Source: Rutidosis leptorrhynchoides
Taxonomy: Eukaryota > Streptophyta > Magnoliopsida > Asterales > Asteraceae
Assembly (NCBI RefSeq): GCF_046630445.1
Contig: NC_092339.1
Span: 58,062,001 to 58,126,000, forward strand
Direction: 5' to 3'
DNA: 64,000 bases
A program made the position numbers and the translations under genes. The notes under the pieces were generated by a model. That model was not told the origin of the DNA. It saw only the letters and a list, made by a program, of their open reading frames with translations, and did no database searches. Shown here piece by piece: positions 36,591 through 49,459 of the stretch (the first letter of the stretch is position 1; each line of letters starts with the position of its first letter).

Positions 36591-38644
36591 CGTTGCTTGT
36601 CCTCAAGCAATATTGTCTTGAAATACTAGAATCACTTCTTTATTCTTCACACTTTGTACATCAGTGATTTCTATACGGCGGTATAAACAATGGTAGTAAC
36701 GATATGGTTTACAGTCCCACATGACTATAAAAATTTAGATCCATTAAGGAAATTGGATCTTTATGAAAACATTTGATCTTTTGAAATCTAGTTTTTACCC
36801 TAGATAAGTTTTCCGGAATAACCCTTTACCGGTGTTTGCAAAATATTTTTGTGGGGTTGGTGGGTTTCAGATTTGAAAATTTTAGCTCAAAACTTGCGGT
36901 TTTGTGTCACCCACTTGCTAACCTTGTATTAGGAAAGCAACACGTCCAGTTTACTTGTTCCGTATATTACCTTTCGGCAAACTACCGTCCGGTTGAAAGG
37001 AAAGCGTTGAACAAGCAACTGTTAAGGCAATGTCCCGTGACATGCTTTTGATTATGGTCTATAACGTGTCGGACGCAATTACTATCCTTGGTAGGAGCAA
37101 TAGTAAAGCTCACCCTTATAATTTGTCGGTTTGGCACAAGGTCCTGTCTTTGACCACTATGCAACCACCGTTCTTACGGTTGACACCCGATTTAGTTCAG
37201 GTGACCTAATGAATTCCAGGTGAATTCCTAGGATTTTACGTTCAATGGTAATGAACGCATTGAAAATAGGGTTTTCAGAAAACAAATCGGTTTGTAATTT
37301 TGATCAAAATATTTTTTCGTTTAAGCTCGAGTTTAGATATCATCGAATTCCATGAGTTTGTAATTCTCAATCTTTAAGGTCAATCTCTAGGATTGAGTTA
37401 TATCAGTCTTAAAAGCTGATTTTTAATCTTTAAGGAGATTATCCTTTCTGGGGATCTGATTCATTAGTCTTATCCAGCTAATTTGCATGGTGCCCCCCCA
37501 TTGTACGAGATAAATCCTTCTCATGGTTAGGATAAATCTGACCACTTGGCGACCCTGTTTAATGCTGAGGTCCGTGGATTTCCTGCTGATTTTAGTGATG
37601 ACTTTTCTAGATTTTTTGTCAACCTACAGCTGGTCTGGACGACAACTTCATGACCTAAATCAAGAAGCGCGTGTCTTTTTCGGAAGACTTTACTTCCTTT
37701 TAATGATGGAATTGATTCATCGTGTAGATCCATCTCTTCTTTTCTTTCATCGGGTAAAACAGTTTAGTTTAGTTCAAAGCAAAAGTATTTTCAGTTATTT
37801 GTTACAGATATATGTGACATATGTTTAAAATAACTTGGTAAATTTTCCCACACTTGGCTTTTATTTTCCTTTTTATCGTCCTCTATTCCATTTTAAATGA
37901 ATTTTAACATTTTAGTTTGTTTCTCAATTTATGTCCTTTCCGAGGTAACAATAATTTCGATGTTAAAACCTAGTTTTATCGTTCATAAATATGTATAAAC
38001 ATGATTTTGAATTCATTTAATTGAAAATTTTGAAAAATTTTACTAGAATTGGGTAGTCAGTATATAAGACTAGGGCTGTTCTTTTTAATCAGAGAGCACT
38101 AGATTCTAATACAACTACTGCTTTACTAGTATTTTTAATGGTAACCAAGTGTATAAAGTAAAAAATTTAAAATCCGAAAGAATTTAACCCCTTCCCACAC
38201 TTAAGATCTTGCAATGCCCTCATTTGCAAGAAATCAGTAACAATTTAAATTATTGAGGGTGATTAGTGTGAAAATGATTAAATTTTACCAAAGTTTCCAA
38301 ATATATTGGCGTTTGTTTGCTGAATGATAAATGGTGCACATCATTTGTTCATTCCGTCTTGTTGTTATTTCACATATATTTTGCATCTTGTCGTCAAAAT
38401 TAGTTGCTTTTGCTGAACTTAATGCCAGTCTTTGAAAATACGTTGTTTTACCCTGTTGTGTACATAAGATAAACTGCAAACATATATACATATTTTTGAA
38501 GTTTGGTATATTACCCCACATTCAAAAATTATTAAAATCTAAGAATAAAAGTTAGATAATTATAAAAATGATTACAATATTAACAAAAATATTAAATGTA
38601 TCAATAATTACAAATTACAAAATAAAAAAAAAATAATAAGTAAA
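36591..38644 (-). other. Non-coding 3' region of the Athila-like element
   Basis: Two kilobases between the env-like ORF and the 3' LTR, AT-rich, with no ORF that resembles a known protein. Long 3' non-coding regions are usual in this lineage. Confidence 0.7.
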
Positions 38645-39997
38645 CTAAGGATGATATTGGTACCAATAGGGGTTCCAGGCATAACCATAAGTGCTATAGA
38701 ATGCTTCGGCAGGGTCATACGTAGGATATGGTGGCTGCATCTCTATAGACCAAGGAGGGAAGACGGGTTTCGGTGTAGGAATATAGTTTCTACCTATGTG
38801 TTGGCAATGAGCTATGATCTGGTTCTGATGAACTTGCCAATCTTCAAATGCTCTCTGTCTAGCATTTTCGTATTCCTGAGAAGCTATAAACCTATGCATT
38901 TCTTGCATCTCATTCCCCCCTCCTACATTACCTTGTTGCTGGTTTCTCTCCACCTGTGGATGTCTACCATGGTATCGTACTGCGGCGTTATTCCGCCTCT
39001 TCAAAACTTTCGCACCATGGTATACATTTAAACCTATAGTGTCGCGGGGTTCCGGCTCTTCTAGTAATAATCCTCCCCGACTTATATCCACACCGAGATA
39101 TTCACCAATCAAAGTAATAAAAATACCACCTCCTATTATGCTATGTGGTCGCATCTCCCGAACCATAGCTGATAAATAATAACCCACACAATATGGTATA
39201 CTTACAGCGCTTTGTGGGTCTCGAATACACATATGGTAAAACAAATCTTGTTCATTTACTTTTTCCTTGTTTTTACCCCTTTGTGTAATCGAATTAGCTA
39301 AAAACCTATGTATCACTCTTAATTCGGCTCTATCTATATCCAAATAAGAGTAATTTCCCCCTTTGAAACGGTGATGGCTTGTCATTTGACTCCACACACC
39401 GTGTGTATCAAAATTCTCATCTATCTTTCTACCGTTTAGTATCAATCCTCTACAATCGGCAGACGCTAACTCCTCAGGCGTATATATACGTAAAGCCTGA
39501 GCCATGTCCAGTAAAGACATGTGGCGCATCGAACCGCCTAACAAAAATCTAATAAAAGAACGATCGGTTAAACTAGCTACCCGATCATTCAACTCTATAC
39601 TACATAACAACTCTTCACACCATACTTTATATACAGGTCTGCGTATGGTGAATAAACATATCCAGTCATTAAAAGAAGAATTACCATACCTCTGTACAAG
39701 TAATTCCCTAATTGGCCCGGCCAATTCTACAGCTTCTAAGGGTCCCCATTCTATGACCCTCGGTACCTCAACAACCTTAGAGTGAAGAGTATGCAAACCC
39801 CGTTGATATTTTGGATAATCTATCCAAAGTCTGTCAAATCTCAGGTTCGGGTGCAACTCTTCCAAATGCATATCGGAAAAATTTATGACTGGATGAGGTA
39901 CATCCTGCTTGTAGTAGTTATCTACCTCCTGTTGTTCCAAATTCTCAGCAGGAGCATTGCGGGCTTGGGATGAAGATTCACCCCTTTCATTCTGCAA
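38645..39997 (-). CDS. Athila ORF-1/env-like protein
   Basis: An open frame of 450 codons with no ATG at its 5' edge. It resembles the Arabidopsis Athila ORF-1 family, for example FDRLWIDYPKYQRGLHTLHS and the RPVYKVWCEELLC and FIRFLLGGSMRHMSLLDMAQ regions; recognition is by eye. The role is unproven; its place downstream of pol is that of the envelope-like gene of Athila elements. I see no clear transmembrane segment. A consensus splice acceptor lies at its 5' edge, and a short ATG-containing leader exon with a fitting donor lies near 40,628-40,669, so the message may be spliced, as described for env-like genes of this group. Confidence 0.75.
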   Translation of the reverse strand: MQNERGESSSQARNAPAENLEQQEVDNYYKQDVPHPVINFSDMHLEELHPNLRFDRLWIDYPKYQRGLHTLHSKVVEVPRVIEWGPLEAVELAGPIRELLVQRYGNSSFNDWICLFTIRRPVYKVWCEELLCSIELNDRVASLTDRSFIRFLLGGSMRHMSLLDMAQALRIYTPEELASADCRGLILNGRKIDENFDTHGVWSQMTSHHRFKGGNYSYLDIDRAELRVIHRFLANSITQRGKNKEKVNEQDLFYHMCIRDPQSAVSIPYCVGYYLSAMVREMRPHSIIGGGIFITLIGEYLGVDISRGGLLLEEPEPRDTIGLNVYHGAKVLKRRNNAAVRYHGRHPQVERNQQQGNVGGGNEMQEMHRFIASQEYENARQRAFEDWQVHQNQIIAHCQHIGRNYIPTPKPVFPPWSIEMQPPYPTYDPAEAFYSTYGYAWNPYWYQYHP

Positions 39998-40827
39998 AAC
40001 ACATCAAACACAAATTTTGTGCATCCAAATATGCATTAGTGTCAGCAAAATCATCAATCAAAATAATTACAATGACATTATCAATTTATATCAAACTTAA
40101 GCTTATTTTCACATTTTTATCAAATCTACACTTTTTCAAATAAGCATATACGAAAATTTTCGCCAAGTTCATAAGCATTCAACTCAAATAACATGTCAAA
40201 ATAATCATTACTAGCAATCAAACAAGTCTCAAATGGCATTATCTTTCAAAAATCAAGTTCATGAATTTTAGACTTGAAAAAGTCCACTTTAATTCTCAAA
40301 ATCATGTTTAGGCTCAAAGTTTGGATCATTTAACTACCTAGACATGTTACACTACTCAATTTAGCAACAATTCATGACAAAAATCGGCCATAACCTGTTT
40401 ATATCAAAAAGCCCCAAATTTGCTCAAGAACACAAACCCTAGATTACTCAAAATTTGAAGTTTAAGGCTTCTAATCATGTTAAACAGCATCAATCTAGGT
40501 TATACAAGCATAATACATAAACAATTTAAGTCTAATTACACTAAAAAGCATCAAAATCAAATTGGGGAAAAAATAGCTCAAGAACACCAAATTTCGAATT
40601 AAATGGTGTTTAGGTGTAGAAATTTACCGTTTTTCTTGAGTAATTCTTAGATAGCATCCTTCTCAACATGATTTTAGCAAATGATTTGGTGATTAACGGT
40701 TAAAAATTGGGATTTTTGGGGTGTTTTTGGGTGTATTTTCGGACAGTTTTTCGCAGCTATTTTTCTGTTTTGGGGTATGAAACTGATCAGTTCGGGTGTT
40801 TATTATTTTTTTTTCTGGGTTTTGATC

Positions 40828-40880
40828 CCTCCGCGAGTCGCGGAGGTTTTGTACTTCAAACTCCGCGAGTCGCGGAGTTT
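40828..40880. repeat. Palindrome pair upstream of the env-like ORF
   Basis: Two perfect self-complementary sequences with the core CTCCGCGAGTCGCGGAG lie at 40,828-40,846 (19 nt) and 40,858-40,880 (23 nt, arms of 11), 11 bp apart. They match the palindromes in the LTRs of the same element. Confidence 0.92.
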
Positions 40881-40889
40881 GCTCTTTTT

Positions 40890-41850
40890 TTTTTTTTTTA
40901 TAATCATTAACTTATTAAAACAATTAAGTAATTAATTTTAAAATTTTGTTTCCCTTGTTATTTAGGACGAGGTCGTTTCGGATCGATGTCCTAGTCCGTC
41001 CCTCGACAAAATTTTAAAATTTGTCTTTTTGTAGCGATTGTTTTAAAAGCTAAGATTTTTGGGTTTTTTCAATGTTTTTGGCATACTTTAAATCAATAAG
41101 ATTAAAAATAATGATAATAAAAGTTCTCGTCCCTCCCTTGGGTAAAGCAATTTCGGTTCAAAGACCTAGTCTTCAACTTACGACGAATTTTAAAAATCAT
41201 ATTCTTAACTTAATGAGATAAAGTAAATTTTTGTTTTTAAATTCACACAACTTAAATATGAAATTCAAAATTAATATTAAAAATTCACACCAAACTTAAA
41301 ATTTGAAATGCATAAAATTAAAAATTTATATTTTAAAAATTAAAAATTTACACCAAACTTAATTTAAAATTTTATAAATTCATATCAAACTTATATTAAT
41401 TTTTCAAATATTTACAATTTTAAATATATTGTTTTTACAAAATTTACAATATTAATTTAAGATTTAAATATTAATTTTTAAAATATGGTAAAGATAAATT
41501 TTAAAAATCTTTTTGTCTTTTTATCTCACTTTAATCAATTAAATATTATCAAAAATATGCGCCCCTCTTTTCGGTAAAGTAATTTCGGTTCCAAGACCTA
41601 ATTTAACTCATGACGAATTTTTGAAATATTTTGGGTTGATTGATTAAAAATATTTATACTTTAAGAATAAACGTTAAATTTCGCAGTGATGTAATAAATT
41701 TTTGAATGATATCAATAATTTCGGTCGCCAAACCTAATTTTATTCAATACCAATTTAATACTTTTTAGCGAACAAATTAGGGTTTATTATCAAAAGGTTA
41801 AAAATAAAAATAAAAATAAAAACTGTACAGACATACCTGTGAAATAGATC
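40890..41850 (-). other. AT-rich non-coding spacer of the Athila-like element
   Basis: Between the small ORF and the env-like leader the DNA is AT-rich with repeated short phrases such as TTCACACCAAACTTA and GGTAAAGTAATTTCGGTT. No coding potential is apparent. Confidence 0.6.
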
Positions 41851-42267
41851 TTAGTTATATGATCTATTCCATTCATAAGATAGTCGGTTTAATTGGTTTT
41901 CCATGGCTCCAAAGGCGTAACCTCGAGCATTCAGTGTCTTTTCTTCTAAACATATGAACGGTCCGTCTCTGCATAAAGTAACAAATTCGGTATTTGAATA
42001 GGTTTGATTATTTGAACATTTACCTCCATGTGACCATTTTCCGCATTTGTGACATCTTTCTAGGTGTCGTGCTCTTCTTTTCGCTGCGGATTTTGATTTT
42101 CCTTTACCAAATTGTAACTTATTATCTTCGCATCTGGATCCTTTTCTAACTCCGTCCATTCTTTCTCTGATTACTGATACTAATTCGCTCGGTAGTATGT
42201 CATTATTACGTTTAGTGATCAAAGCGTGTAGCATTAGACCATGGTTTAGTTCACAGGCAGTCTTCAT
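41851..42267 (-). CDS. Small ORF with CCHC-like zinc knuckle, Athila-like element
   Basis: A 138-codon ORF from ATG, 171 bp downstream of the gag-pol stop. The middle is basic (KGKSKSAAKRRARHLE) and is followed by CHKCGKWSHGGKC, a C-x2-C-x4-H-x3-C motif one residue shorter than a retroviral zinc knuckle. It could be a nucleic-acid-binding accessory protein or a separate exon; I do not recognise a named family. Confidence 0.55.
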   Translation of the reverse strand: MKTACELNHGLMLHALITKRNNDILPSELVSVIRERMDGVRKGSRCEDNKLQFGKGKSKSAAKRRARHLERCHKCGKWSHGGKCSNNQTYSNTEFVTLCRDGPFICLEEKTLNARGYAFGAMENQLNRLSYEWNRSYN

Positions 42268-42438
42268 TTCGTAGAAACCTAAAAAAATAAAAATTCAGAA
42301 TGGGGGGAGAAGACTAGTTCTTTAGGGTCTGCTAGGGAAAGACCATACGTGTTCCATTTTCGAGAACTACACGAAAATAGACAATCTAACTCTAACAGAA
42401 ATACATATTATCCTTTAAAGACTTGATTCTCCCCACAC

Positions 42439-45400
42439 TTAGTTAGCTGTGGTGTCAAAATTGTGATTAACTTCGTTGTCGACTTCCATCGGACCATGTA
42501 TGTAATGTTTAACTCTGTGACCATTAACTTTAAATTCAATCCCATTTGAATTTATTAATTCTATCGTTCCGTATGGGAAAACTCTTTTGACTATGAATGG
42601 TCCAGACCATCTTGATTTCAATTTTCCAGGAAATAGCTTGAATCGTGAATTGAAAAGAAGAACTCTGTCTCCTTCTTTAAATTCTTTTGAACTTCTGATT
42701 CTTTTATCATGCCATTTCTTCGTTCTTTCTTTATAGATTAACGAATTTTCGTATGCTTCATGTCTTAATTCTTCTAATTCGTTTAGTTGACTTAATCGTA
42801 GACGTCCAGCTTCATGTAAATCAAGATTACATGTCTTCAAAGCCCAAAATGCTTTGTGTTCAATTTCTACTGGAAGATGACATGCTTTTCCATAAACAAG
42901 TCTAAAAGGTGTGGTTCCAATTGGAGTTTTGTAGGCTGTTCTAAAAGCCCAGAGTGCATCCTCCAATTTAATGGACCATTCCTTCGAATTTGATCCTACG
43001 GTTTTCTCTAGAATACGTTTTAAAGCTCGGTTGGTATTTTCAACTTGTCCACTTGTTTGTGGATGATATGCGGTGGAGATTTTATGAGTTACTCCATATC
43101 TTTTAAGAACTTTCTCAAGTTGATTATTACAGAAATGAGTACCCCGATCACTTATTAAAGCTTTCGGTGTTCCAAACCTTGCAAAAAGACGTTTTAAAAA
43201 GTTGACTACAACTCGTGCATCGTTAGTTGGGAGAGCTTGTACTTCCGCCCATTTAGATACATAGTCAATGGCTACGAGTATATATAGATTATTATGAGAT
43301 TTTGGAAATGGACCCATAAAGTCAATACCCCAAATGTCAAATACTTCACATACTTGGATGACATTTTGTGGCATTTCATCACGTTGACTTATTTTTCCGG
43401 CCCTTTGACATGCATCACAGGATTTGCAAAGAAGGTGTGCGTCTTTGTAAATTGTAGGCCAATAGAATCCAGCTTCATAAACTTTTCTTGCTGTTAGTTG
43501 AGGCCCATAATGCCCTCCTGTTGGTCCTGTGTGACAATGGTTTAAAATTTTACTAGCTTCATCTCCAAATACACATCGGCGTATTATTCCATCGGGACAA
43601 CTTTTAAACAGATGTGGATCTTCCCAGAAATAGTGTTTTATATCACTGAAGAATTTCTTTCGTCTTTGGTACGATAATCCTTTTTCAAGGAATCCACAAA
43701 CTAAGTAGTTTGCATAGTCTGCAAACCATGGGATTTCTTTATAATCTATCTTCAATAGATATTCGTCAGGAAAGTTGTCTTGTATGGCTGATTCATTTAG
43801 AACTTCTAATTCGGGATTTTCAAGACGAGAAAGATGATCAGCGGCGAGATTTTCTGCTCCTCTTTTATCTCGGATTTCAATATCAAACTCTTGTAAGAGT
43901 AAGATCCAACGAATTAATCTTGGTTTAGCATCTTGTTTTGAAAATAGGTATCTAAGAGCAGAATGGTCGGTATAGACCACCGTTTTTGCTAGAACGAGAT
44001 ATGATCGAAATTTGTCAAAAGCAAATACAATAGCAAGGAGTTCTTTTTCAGTAGTTGTATAGTTTGTTTGTGCTCCTTGTAACGTCTTACTAGCATAATA
44101 TATAGGTTGAAATCGTTTTTCAATCCTTTGTCCTAAAACGGCTCCCATTGCAAAATCACTTGCATCGCACATTAGTTCAAATGGTAGATTCCAATTTGGT
44201 GTTATCATGATCGGTGCATTAGTGAGTTTTTCTTTAAGAATATTAAAAGATTTGATACACTCATCTGAAAAGATGAATGGCGCATCCTTTTCTAGGAGTT
44301 TATTCATAGGAGTGGCAATTTTAGAAAAATCTTTTATGAAACGTCGGTAAAAACCGGCATGCCCTAGAAAACTCCTAACTCCTCTAACATTGGTGGGATG
44401 TGGAAGTTTAGCAATTACATCTACTTTAGCTCTATCCACTTCAATCCCTTCTTTTGAAATTTTATGTCCAAGAACGATGCCTTCTTTAACCATGAAATGG
44501 CATTTCTCCCAATTAAGTACTAGATTTGATTTTTCGCATCTAATTAGCATTCGTTCCAGATTAACTAGACATGATTTAAATGTATCACCGAAGACTGAAA
44601 AGTCATCCATGAATACTTCCATGCATTCTTCTATCATGTCGTGAAAAATCGCCATCATACACCTTTGAAAGGTTGCAGGGGCGTTACAAAGTCCAAATGG
44701 CATGCGTTTGTAAGCAAAAGTACCATAAGGGCACGTGAATGTGGTTTTCTCTTGATCTTCGGGTGCTATTGGAATTTGAAAATATCCGGAAAATTCATCT
44801 AGAAAACAATAGTAACTATTTCCGGCTAATCTTTCCAACATTTGATCTATGAAAGGTAAGGGAAAGTGATCTTTTCTGGTGGCGTCATTTAATTTTCTAT
44901 AATCAATACATACACGCCATCCTGTTACAGTCCTAGTAGGAATAAGCTCATTTTTCTCATTTGTAATGACAGTCATGCCACCCTTCTTAGGTACGCATTG
45001 AACTGGGCTTACCCATGGACTATCAGAAATTGGATATATCAAACCTGCATCTAGCAGTTTAATAATCTCTTTCTTAACTACATCTTGCATATTAGGATTT
45101 AGTCTTTGTTGGCGTTGCACATACGTTTTATGACCCTCTTCCATAAGGATTTTATGTGTGCAATACGAAGGACTTATTCCTTTAATATCATGAATCTTCC
45201 ATGCAATGGCTGGTTTATGAGCTTTCAACACAGAAATGAGTTGTGATTTCTCATTTTCAGTAAGAGAAGACGATATTATTACAGGTAATTCAGATTCACC
45301 ATGTAAATAAGCGTATTCCAAATGGTTTGGAAGTGGCTTTAACTCTAATTTCGGAGGTTCTTCTATCGATGATTTATATCGATATCTGTCTTCTTCTTTT

Positions 45401-48042
45401 AGCATTTGAATTTCTTCTGTTGTTGGTTCATATCCATTAGCTATAAGTGTAGCTAACATTTCAGCTTCATCAATTGGTTCATTACCTTCTCCTAAAGAAC
45501 ATTCTCCTGTTCCTTGTAATTCTGGAAATTCTTCTAATAATTCTGCATGTGCATCTATAGTTTGAATATAATAACATGTATCATCTGCAGATTGTGGTTG
45601 TTGCATTGCTCTATCAACTAAAAAGGTAACACTCTCATCCTCTATACTTAGGGTCAGTTTCTTACCGAACACGTCTATCATTGCTTTAGCCGTGTTTAAG
45701 AATGGTCTTCCTAATATGAGAGGAACTTGAGAATCTTCTTCCATGTCCAAAACAACAAAATCTACTGGAAATACTAAAGTACCAACTTTAACTAGCATGT
45801 TCTCCATTATCCCTCTAGGATATTTTACTGATCGGTCGGCTAGTTGTATACTTATTCTTGTTGGTTTCAATTCTCCAAGGTCTAGTTTAGCGTATAGTGA
45901 ATACGGCATTAGATTTATACTAGCACCTAAGTCTGCCAATGCTTCTATTGAACTAAGACTACCCAGAAAACATGGAATTGTGAAACTTCCTGGATCAGAT
46001 AATTTTTCTGGTATCTTATTCAACAGCACTGCTGAACAATTTGCATTCATAGTGACAGCCGAGAGTTCTTCCATTTTCTTTCTATTTGTGATTAGATCTT
46101 TCAAGAATTTAGCATATCTAGGCATTCCTGAAATCACATCAAATAAAGGAAGATTTACATTTATCTGTTTAAACATATCCAAGAATTTGGATTGCTCGGC
46201 TTCAAGTTTTTCTTTCTTCATTTTACTCGGGTAAGGAAGTGGTGGTTGGTATGGTTTAACATAAGGTTTATCCTTAACTGTGTTATCTTCATTAACCTTT
46301 TCAACTACCGGTTCTTTTTCCTTATCTTGATCAGGTTGTGGTTCTTGTGGAGTAGGAATAGTTTCATCAGAAGTTACAGGTATTTCAGGTGGTTTAAGTG
46401 TTGTACCACTTCTTGTGGTAATAGCTTTAGCTGTTTCATTCCGTGGGTTAGCATTTGTATCGCTAGGTAGACTTCCCGGTTTTCTTTCACCTATTAACCT
46501 TGCTAGGTTACTTACTTCTTGTTCCAGATTTTGAATAGAAGCTTGTTGATTTCTAAATGCTTGAGCATTTTGTTCATTGGTTTGTTTTTGAGATGTGAAA
46601 AACTGTGTTTGAGTTTCAACTAGCTTCGTCATCATATCTTCTAAATTCGGCTTTTTATCATCGGTTTGTTGTGGTGGTTTGTTTTGAAAATTCGGTCTTT
46701 GCTGATTGTAAGTATTATTGGATACTTGTTGATTGCTATGACCTTGTTGGTTGTTGTATGGAATATTTCGGTTATAATTCTGGTTTTGATTGTAAATCGG
46801 TCTTGGCGGTTGATAATTATTCTGATAATTATTTCCAGGCCTTTGGTTTATGTATGAAATATTCTCTCTTTGTTCCATTGTTAATTCAATACTGAGACAA
46901 TCTTTTGTCAAATGTGGTCCTCCACACTGCTCACAACTAATTCGTATTGAGTGAATATCTTTAGTCATCTTTTCCATTCGTCTCTCGAAAGCATCTATCT
47001 TTGCGGAAATGGAATCTAAGTCATGGCTAGAATCGGCTCTAGCTGCTTTAGATGATCTAACGATGTCTTTTTCTTGGTGCCACTCATGTGAGTGGGAAGC
47101 AGTGTTATCAATAATTTTGTAAGCATCAGTTTCGGTTTTCTTCATAATAGAACCACCAGCTGCTATATCTATATCTTTCCTTGTAGTGATGTCGCATCCT
47201 TGGTAGAATATTTGTACTATTTGACAGGTGTCTAAACCATGTTGCGGACATCCTCTTAACAACTTTCCATATCTTGTCCACGCCTCATATAGAGTTTCAT
47301 TTGGTTTCTGGGTGAACGTAACAATTTCTGCTTGAAGTCTTACGGCTTTAGATGCAGGAAAGAATTGTTTAAGAAATTTGTCAATTAAAACATCCCATGT
47401 ATCAATCGCCCCTTCAGGTAACGATTCCAACCAATCTTTGGCTTCTCCCTTTAAAGTCCAGGGAAATAACATGAGATATATCTGTTCATCCTCCACTTCT
47501 CGGATTTTAAATAGTGTGCAGATCCTATTAAAGGTACGTAGATGTTCATTTGGATCTTCCTTCGGCGCACCACTAAATTGGCATTGATTAGTCACCATGT
47601 GTAGAATTTGTCCTTTGATTTCATAATCTGGCGCATTAATGTCTGGATGAGTAATTGCGTGACCTTGGCCAGTGCGTTTAGCTCTTATTCGGTCTTCCAT
47701 ACTTAAAGGTTCCAGATTCTCCATAATTGAATTTGTTGAATCGGTATCACTAGATGATTCTGATTTAATAGTTCGTTCCTCAACAATCTCTGTTTGAATG
47801 ATTGGTGGTTCCGGAGGAAAGTTTAATGGTTCAGGATCTACGAACCGTTCCTGAATATTCTCTGGATTCTCAATTGTGAGGTTGGGTTCAAAAAATGGAT
47901 TATCGGAAATTTGAACTGAAGTACTTGGTTGACTGGATGACGATTCTAAAGAAAAATCAACGGCGGTTATATTTGCTAAACGTCTTGATCTAGTTACAGG
48001 TGGTGAACGTACAAAAGGTGATGAACGTCTTGCTCGGTGCAT
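42439..48042 (-). CDS. Athila-like gag-pol polyprotein
   Basis: One frame of 1,867 codons, with ATG at 48,042. Gag occupies roughly residues 120-360 (retrotransposon-gag core with [17 protein letters not shown]), then a [13 protein letters not shown] knuckle near residue 370 and a Q/N-rich linker. Protease has [10 protein letters not shown] near residue 704; reverse transcriptase has FMDDFSVFG near 1,146; RNase H has [14 protein letters not shown] near 1,290; integrase has an HHCC region near 1,500, GIDFMGPFP near 1,570 and [16 protein letters not shown] near 1,660. The order protease-RT-RNase H-integrase is that of Ty3/Gypsy, and there is no chromodomain. Gag and pol lie in a single frame, and the frame looks whole. 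Confidence 0.95.
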   Translation of the reverse strand: MHRARRSSPFVRSPPVTRSRRLANITAVDFSLESSSSQPSTSVQISDNPFFEPNLTIENPENIQERFVDPEPLNFPPEPPIIQTEIVEERTIKSESSSDTDSTNSIMENLEPLSMEDRIRAKRTGQGHAITHPDINAPDYEIKGQILHMVTNQCQFSGAPKEDPNEHLRTFNRICTLFKIREVEDEQIYLMLFPWTLKGEAKDWLESLPEGAIDTWDVLIDKFLKQFFPASKAVRLQAEIVTFTQKPNETLYEAWTRYGKLLRGCPQHGLDTCQIVQIFYQGCDITTRKDIDIAAGGSIMKKTETDAYKIIDNTASHSHEWHQEKDIVRSSKAARADSSHDLDSISAKIDAFERRMEKMTKDIHSIRISCEQCGGPHLTKDCLSIELTMEQRENISYINQRPGNNYQNNYQPPRPIYNQNQNYNRNIPYNNQQGHSNQQVSNNTYNQQRPNFQNKPPQQTDDKKPNLEDMMTKLVETQTQFFTSQKQTNEQNAQAFRNQQASIQNLEQEVSNLARLIGERKPGSLPSDTNANPRNETAKAITTRSGTTLKPPEIPVTSDETIPTPQEPQPDQDKEKEPVVEKVNEDNTVKDKPYVKPYQPPLPYPSKMKKEKLEAEQSKFLDMFKQINVNLPLFDVISGMPRYAKFLKDLITNRKKMEELSAVTMNANCSAVLLNKIPEKLSDPGSFTIPCFLGSLSSIEALADLGASINLMPYSLYAKLDLGELKPTRISIQLADRSVKYPRGIMENMLVKVGTLVFPVDFVVLDMEEDSQVPLILGRPFLNTAKAMIDVFGKKLTLSIEDESVTFLVDRAMQQPQSADDTCYYIQTIDAHAELLEEFPELQGTGECSLGEGNEPIDEAEMLATLIANGYEPTTEEIQMLKEEDRYRYKSSIEEPPKLELKPLPNHLEYAYLHGESELPVIISSSLTENEKSQLISVLKAHKPAIAWKIHDIKGISPSYCTHKILMEEGHKTYVQRQQRLNPNMQDVVKKEIIKLLDAGLIYPISDSPWVSPVQCVPKKGGMTVITNEKNELIPTRTVTGWRVCIDYRKLNDATRKDHFPLPFIDQMLERLAGNSYYCFLDEFSGYFQIPIAPEDQEKTTFTCPYGTFAYKRMPFGLCNAPATFQRCMMAIFHDMIEECMEVFMDDFSVFGDTFKSCLVNLERMLIRCEKSNLVLNWEKCHFMVKEGIVLGHKISKEGIEVDRAKVDVIAKLPHPTNVRGVRSFLGHAGFYRRFIKDFSKIATPMNKLLEKDAPFIFSDECIKSFNILKEKLTNAPIMITPNWNLPFELMCDASDFAMGAVLGQRIEKRFQPIYYASKTLQGAQTNYTTTEKELLAIVFAFDKFRSYLVLAKTVVYTDHSALRYLFSKQDAKPRLIRWILLLQEFDIEIRDKRGAENLAADHLSRLENPELEVLNESAIQDNFPDEYLLKIDYKEIPWFADYANYLVCGFLEKGLSYQRRKKFFSDIKHYFWEDPHLFKSCPDGIIRRCVFGDEASKILNHCHTGPTGGHYGPQLTARKVYEAGFYWPTIYKDAHLLCKSCDACQRAGKISQRDEMPQNVIQVCEVFDIWGIDFMGPFPKSHNNLYILVAIDYVSKWAEVQALPTNDARVVVNFLKRLFARFGTPKALISDRGTHFCNNQLEKVLKRYGVTHKISTAYHPQTSGQVENTNRALKRILEKTVGSNSKEWSIKLEDALWAFRTAYKTPIGTTPFRLVYGKACHLPVEIEHKAFWALKTCNLDLHEAGRLRLSQLNELEELRHEAYENSLIYKERTKKWHDKRIRSSKEFKEGDRVLLFNSRFKLFPGKLKSRWSGPFIVKRVFPYGTIELINSNGIEFKVNGHRVKHYIHGPMEVDNEVNHNFDTTAN

Positions 48043-49433
48043 TCACTGAATATCCTATTAGTTTTTAAAAGGAAAGAAAAATTATAATAAGTTATCCAAT
48101 CAATAGACTTTTCTGATTTTGCCCACGTTTTGAATAGCCAAAAGATGCAGCAGAGGGGCAGGATTCGTTTGGTCTCAATATAATTGAGGACTGTTTGGCT
48201 CCAATAACCCGGTCCACGTACAAATCCAACTATTACTACGAACCAGAAAATTTTGATGTCTATTAATTTAACCACTTAAAATAAATTTTCGTAATTTTAA
48301 GAAATTTAGATAAGAAGTAGAAAAAATTCTAAGTCCTAAAAACTAGAATAGCGAGAAATAAGAAAGAAAAAGAGTTCGTCGCAAAAGGTAGAAAAAGAAA
48401 AAAAAAATGGTTGAAAAATAAAAGGTGACGGAAAAAAATAAAAGAAACTTATCAAAACTTAAAAATACTTTACTAACCTAACCTTATTACTACAACTAAC
48501 TTAAAATTATAATCGCAAATTGAAATTACTAATTGGAATGATAATTGGTACATAGTAAAAGGTCTAAAAATATTAAAGCTTACAGGAAAAACTAAATCCC
48601 AAATGGAAATAACTTAAAAAGACTCTAAAACTTAAAATGGCGTCGCAAAATTCTAAAGCACCTAAATCTTAGTCTAAAGAAAAAGCACTTAAAGAATTCT
48701 ACGGCAAAGCCTAAAAATCTAGGAGTAAAAATAACTATAGCAAAAACTAAGTTTAAAATTAAATATGAGCTAAAAAATACAAATGTTACGCTACAACGAT
48801 TAAAAAGGGACAAAATATAAAAATATACAAAAAGTTGTAAAAAGTACAATTTTTTATAAAATTATTATTTTTATATTAATTTTTTAATAAAACTACTAAT
48901 TTTACAAATTAATAAAACTAATTAATACTAAATAAAACAAATTAAATAAAAAGTAAAAATAAAAATAAAACTAATAATAATAATAATAATAATTATTAGG
49001 TTAAATAATAATAATAATTAATTAAATCCCGTAATTAATGCAGGATTAGGGTTTCTGTCGCGTGTCAGAGAAGCTCCGCGAGTTGCGGCAATTAAAGAAG
49101 AAAACCCCGCGAGTCGCGGGGTTCAGAAATTCAGCTGACAGCTTTCAATTTTTACGCGTTTTTCTTTATTTTTTTTTTATTTATTTTCTGTTTTTCTGTT
49201 TTTTTAATAAATAAAAGATTTTAAAATAAAACTTATATTTTTATAAACTAAAATAAAAATAAAGAAACTTATAAAACTTAAATATTTAACAAAATCTTAA
49301 AAATACTTATATTTTTGTTTTTCTTTTTATATTTTCGAATTTTTTAAAACGTATTTTTACAAAACGAATTTTAATAAAAGTAAACTAAATTTTTTTTTTT
49401 ATATTAGCGTTGCGCTTCCGGCGTTTAAGAGTT
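48043..49433 (-). other. 5' leader of the Athila-like element
   Basis: About 1.4 kb between the primer site and gag, A/T-rich, with a palindrome pair at 49,074-49,088 (imperfect) and 49,103-49,123 (perfect, arms of 10, core CCCCGCGAGTCGCGGGG). No coding sequence is supported. Confidence 0.75.
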
Positions 49434-49451
49434 TCCCCGGCAGCGGCGCCA
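49434..49451 (-). other. Primer-binding site, tRNA-Asp type
   Basis: On the - strand TGGCGCCGCTGCCGGGGA lies eight bases after the 5' LTR. It complements the 3' end of plant tRNA-Asp with about one mismatch, as is usual for Athila/Tat elements. Confidence 0.85.
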
Positions 49452-49459
49452 AAAATACT

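Noticed and set aside
43294-47587. Several + strand open frames of 60-160 codons
   Set aside because: Antisense shadows of the gag-pol frame of the Athila-like element.
47994-48275. Open frame of 93 codons overlapping the start of gag on the same strand
   Set aside because: No resemblance to a known protein; it overlaps the start of the well-supported gag frame and sits mostly in the leader.
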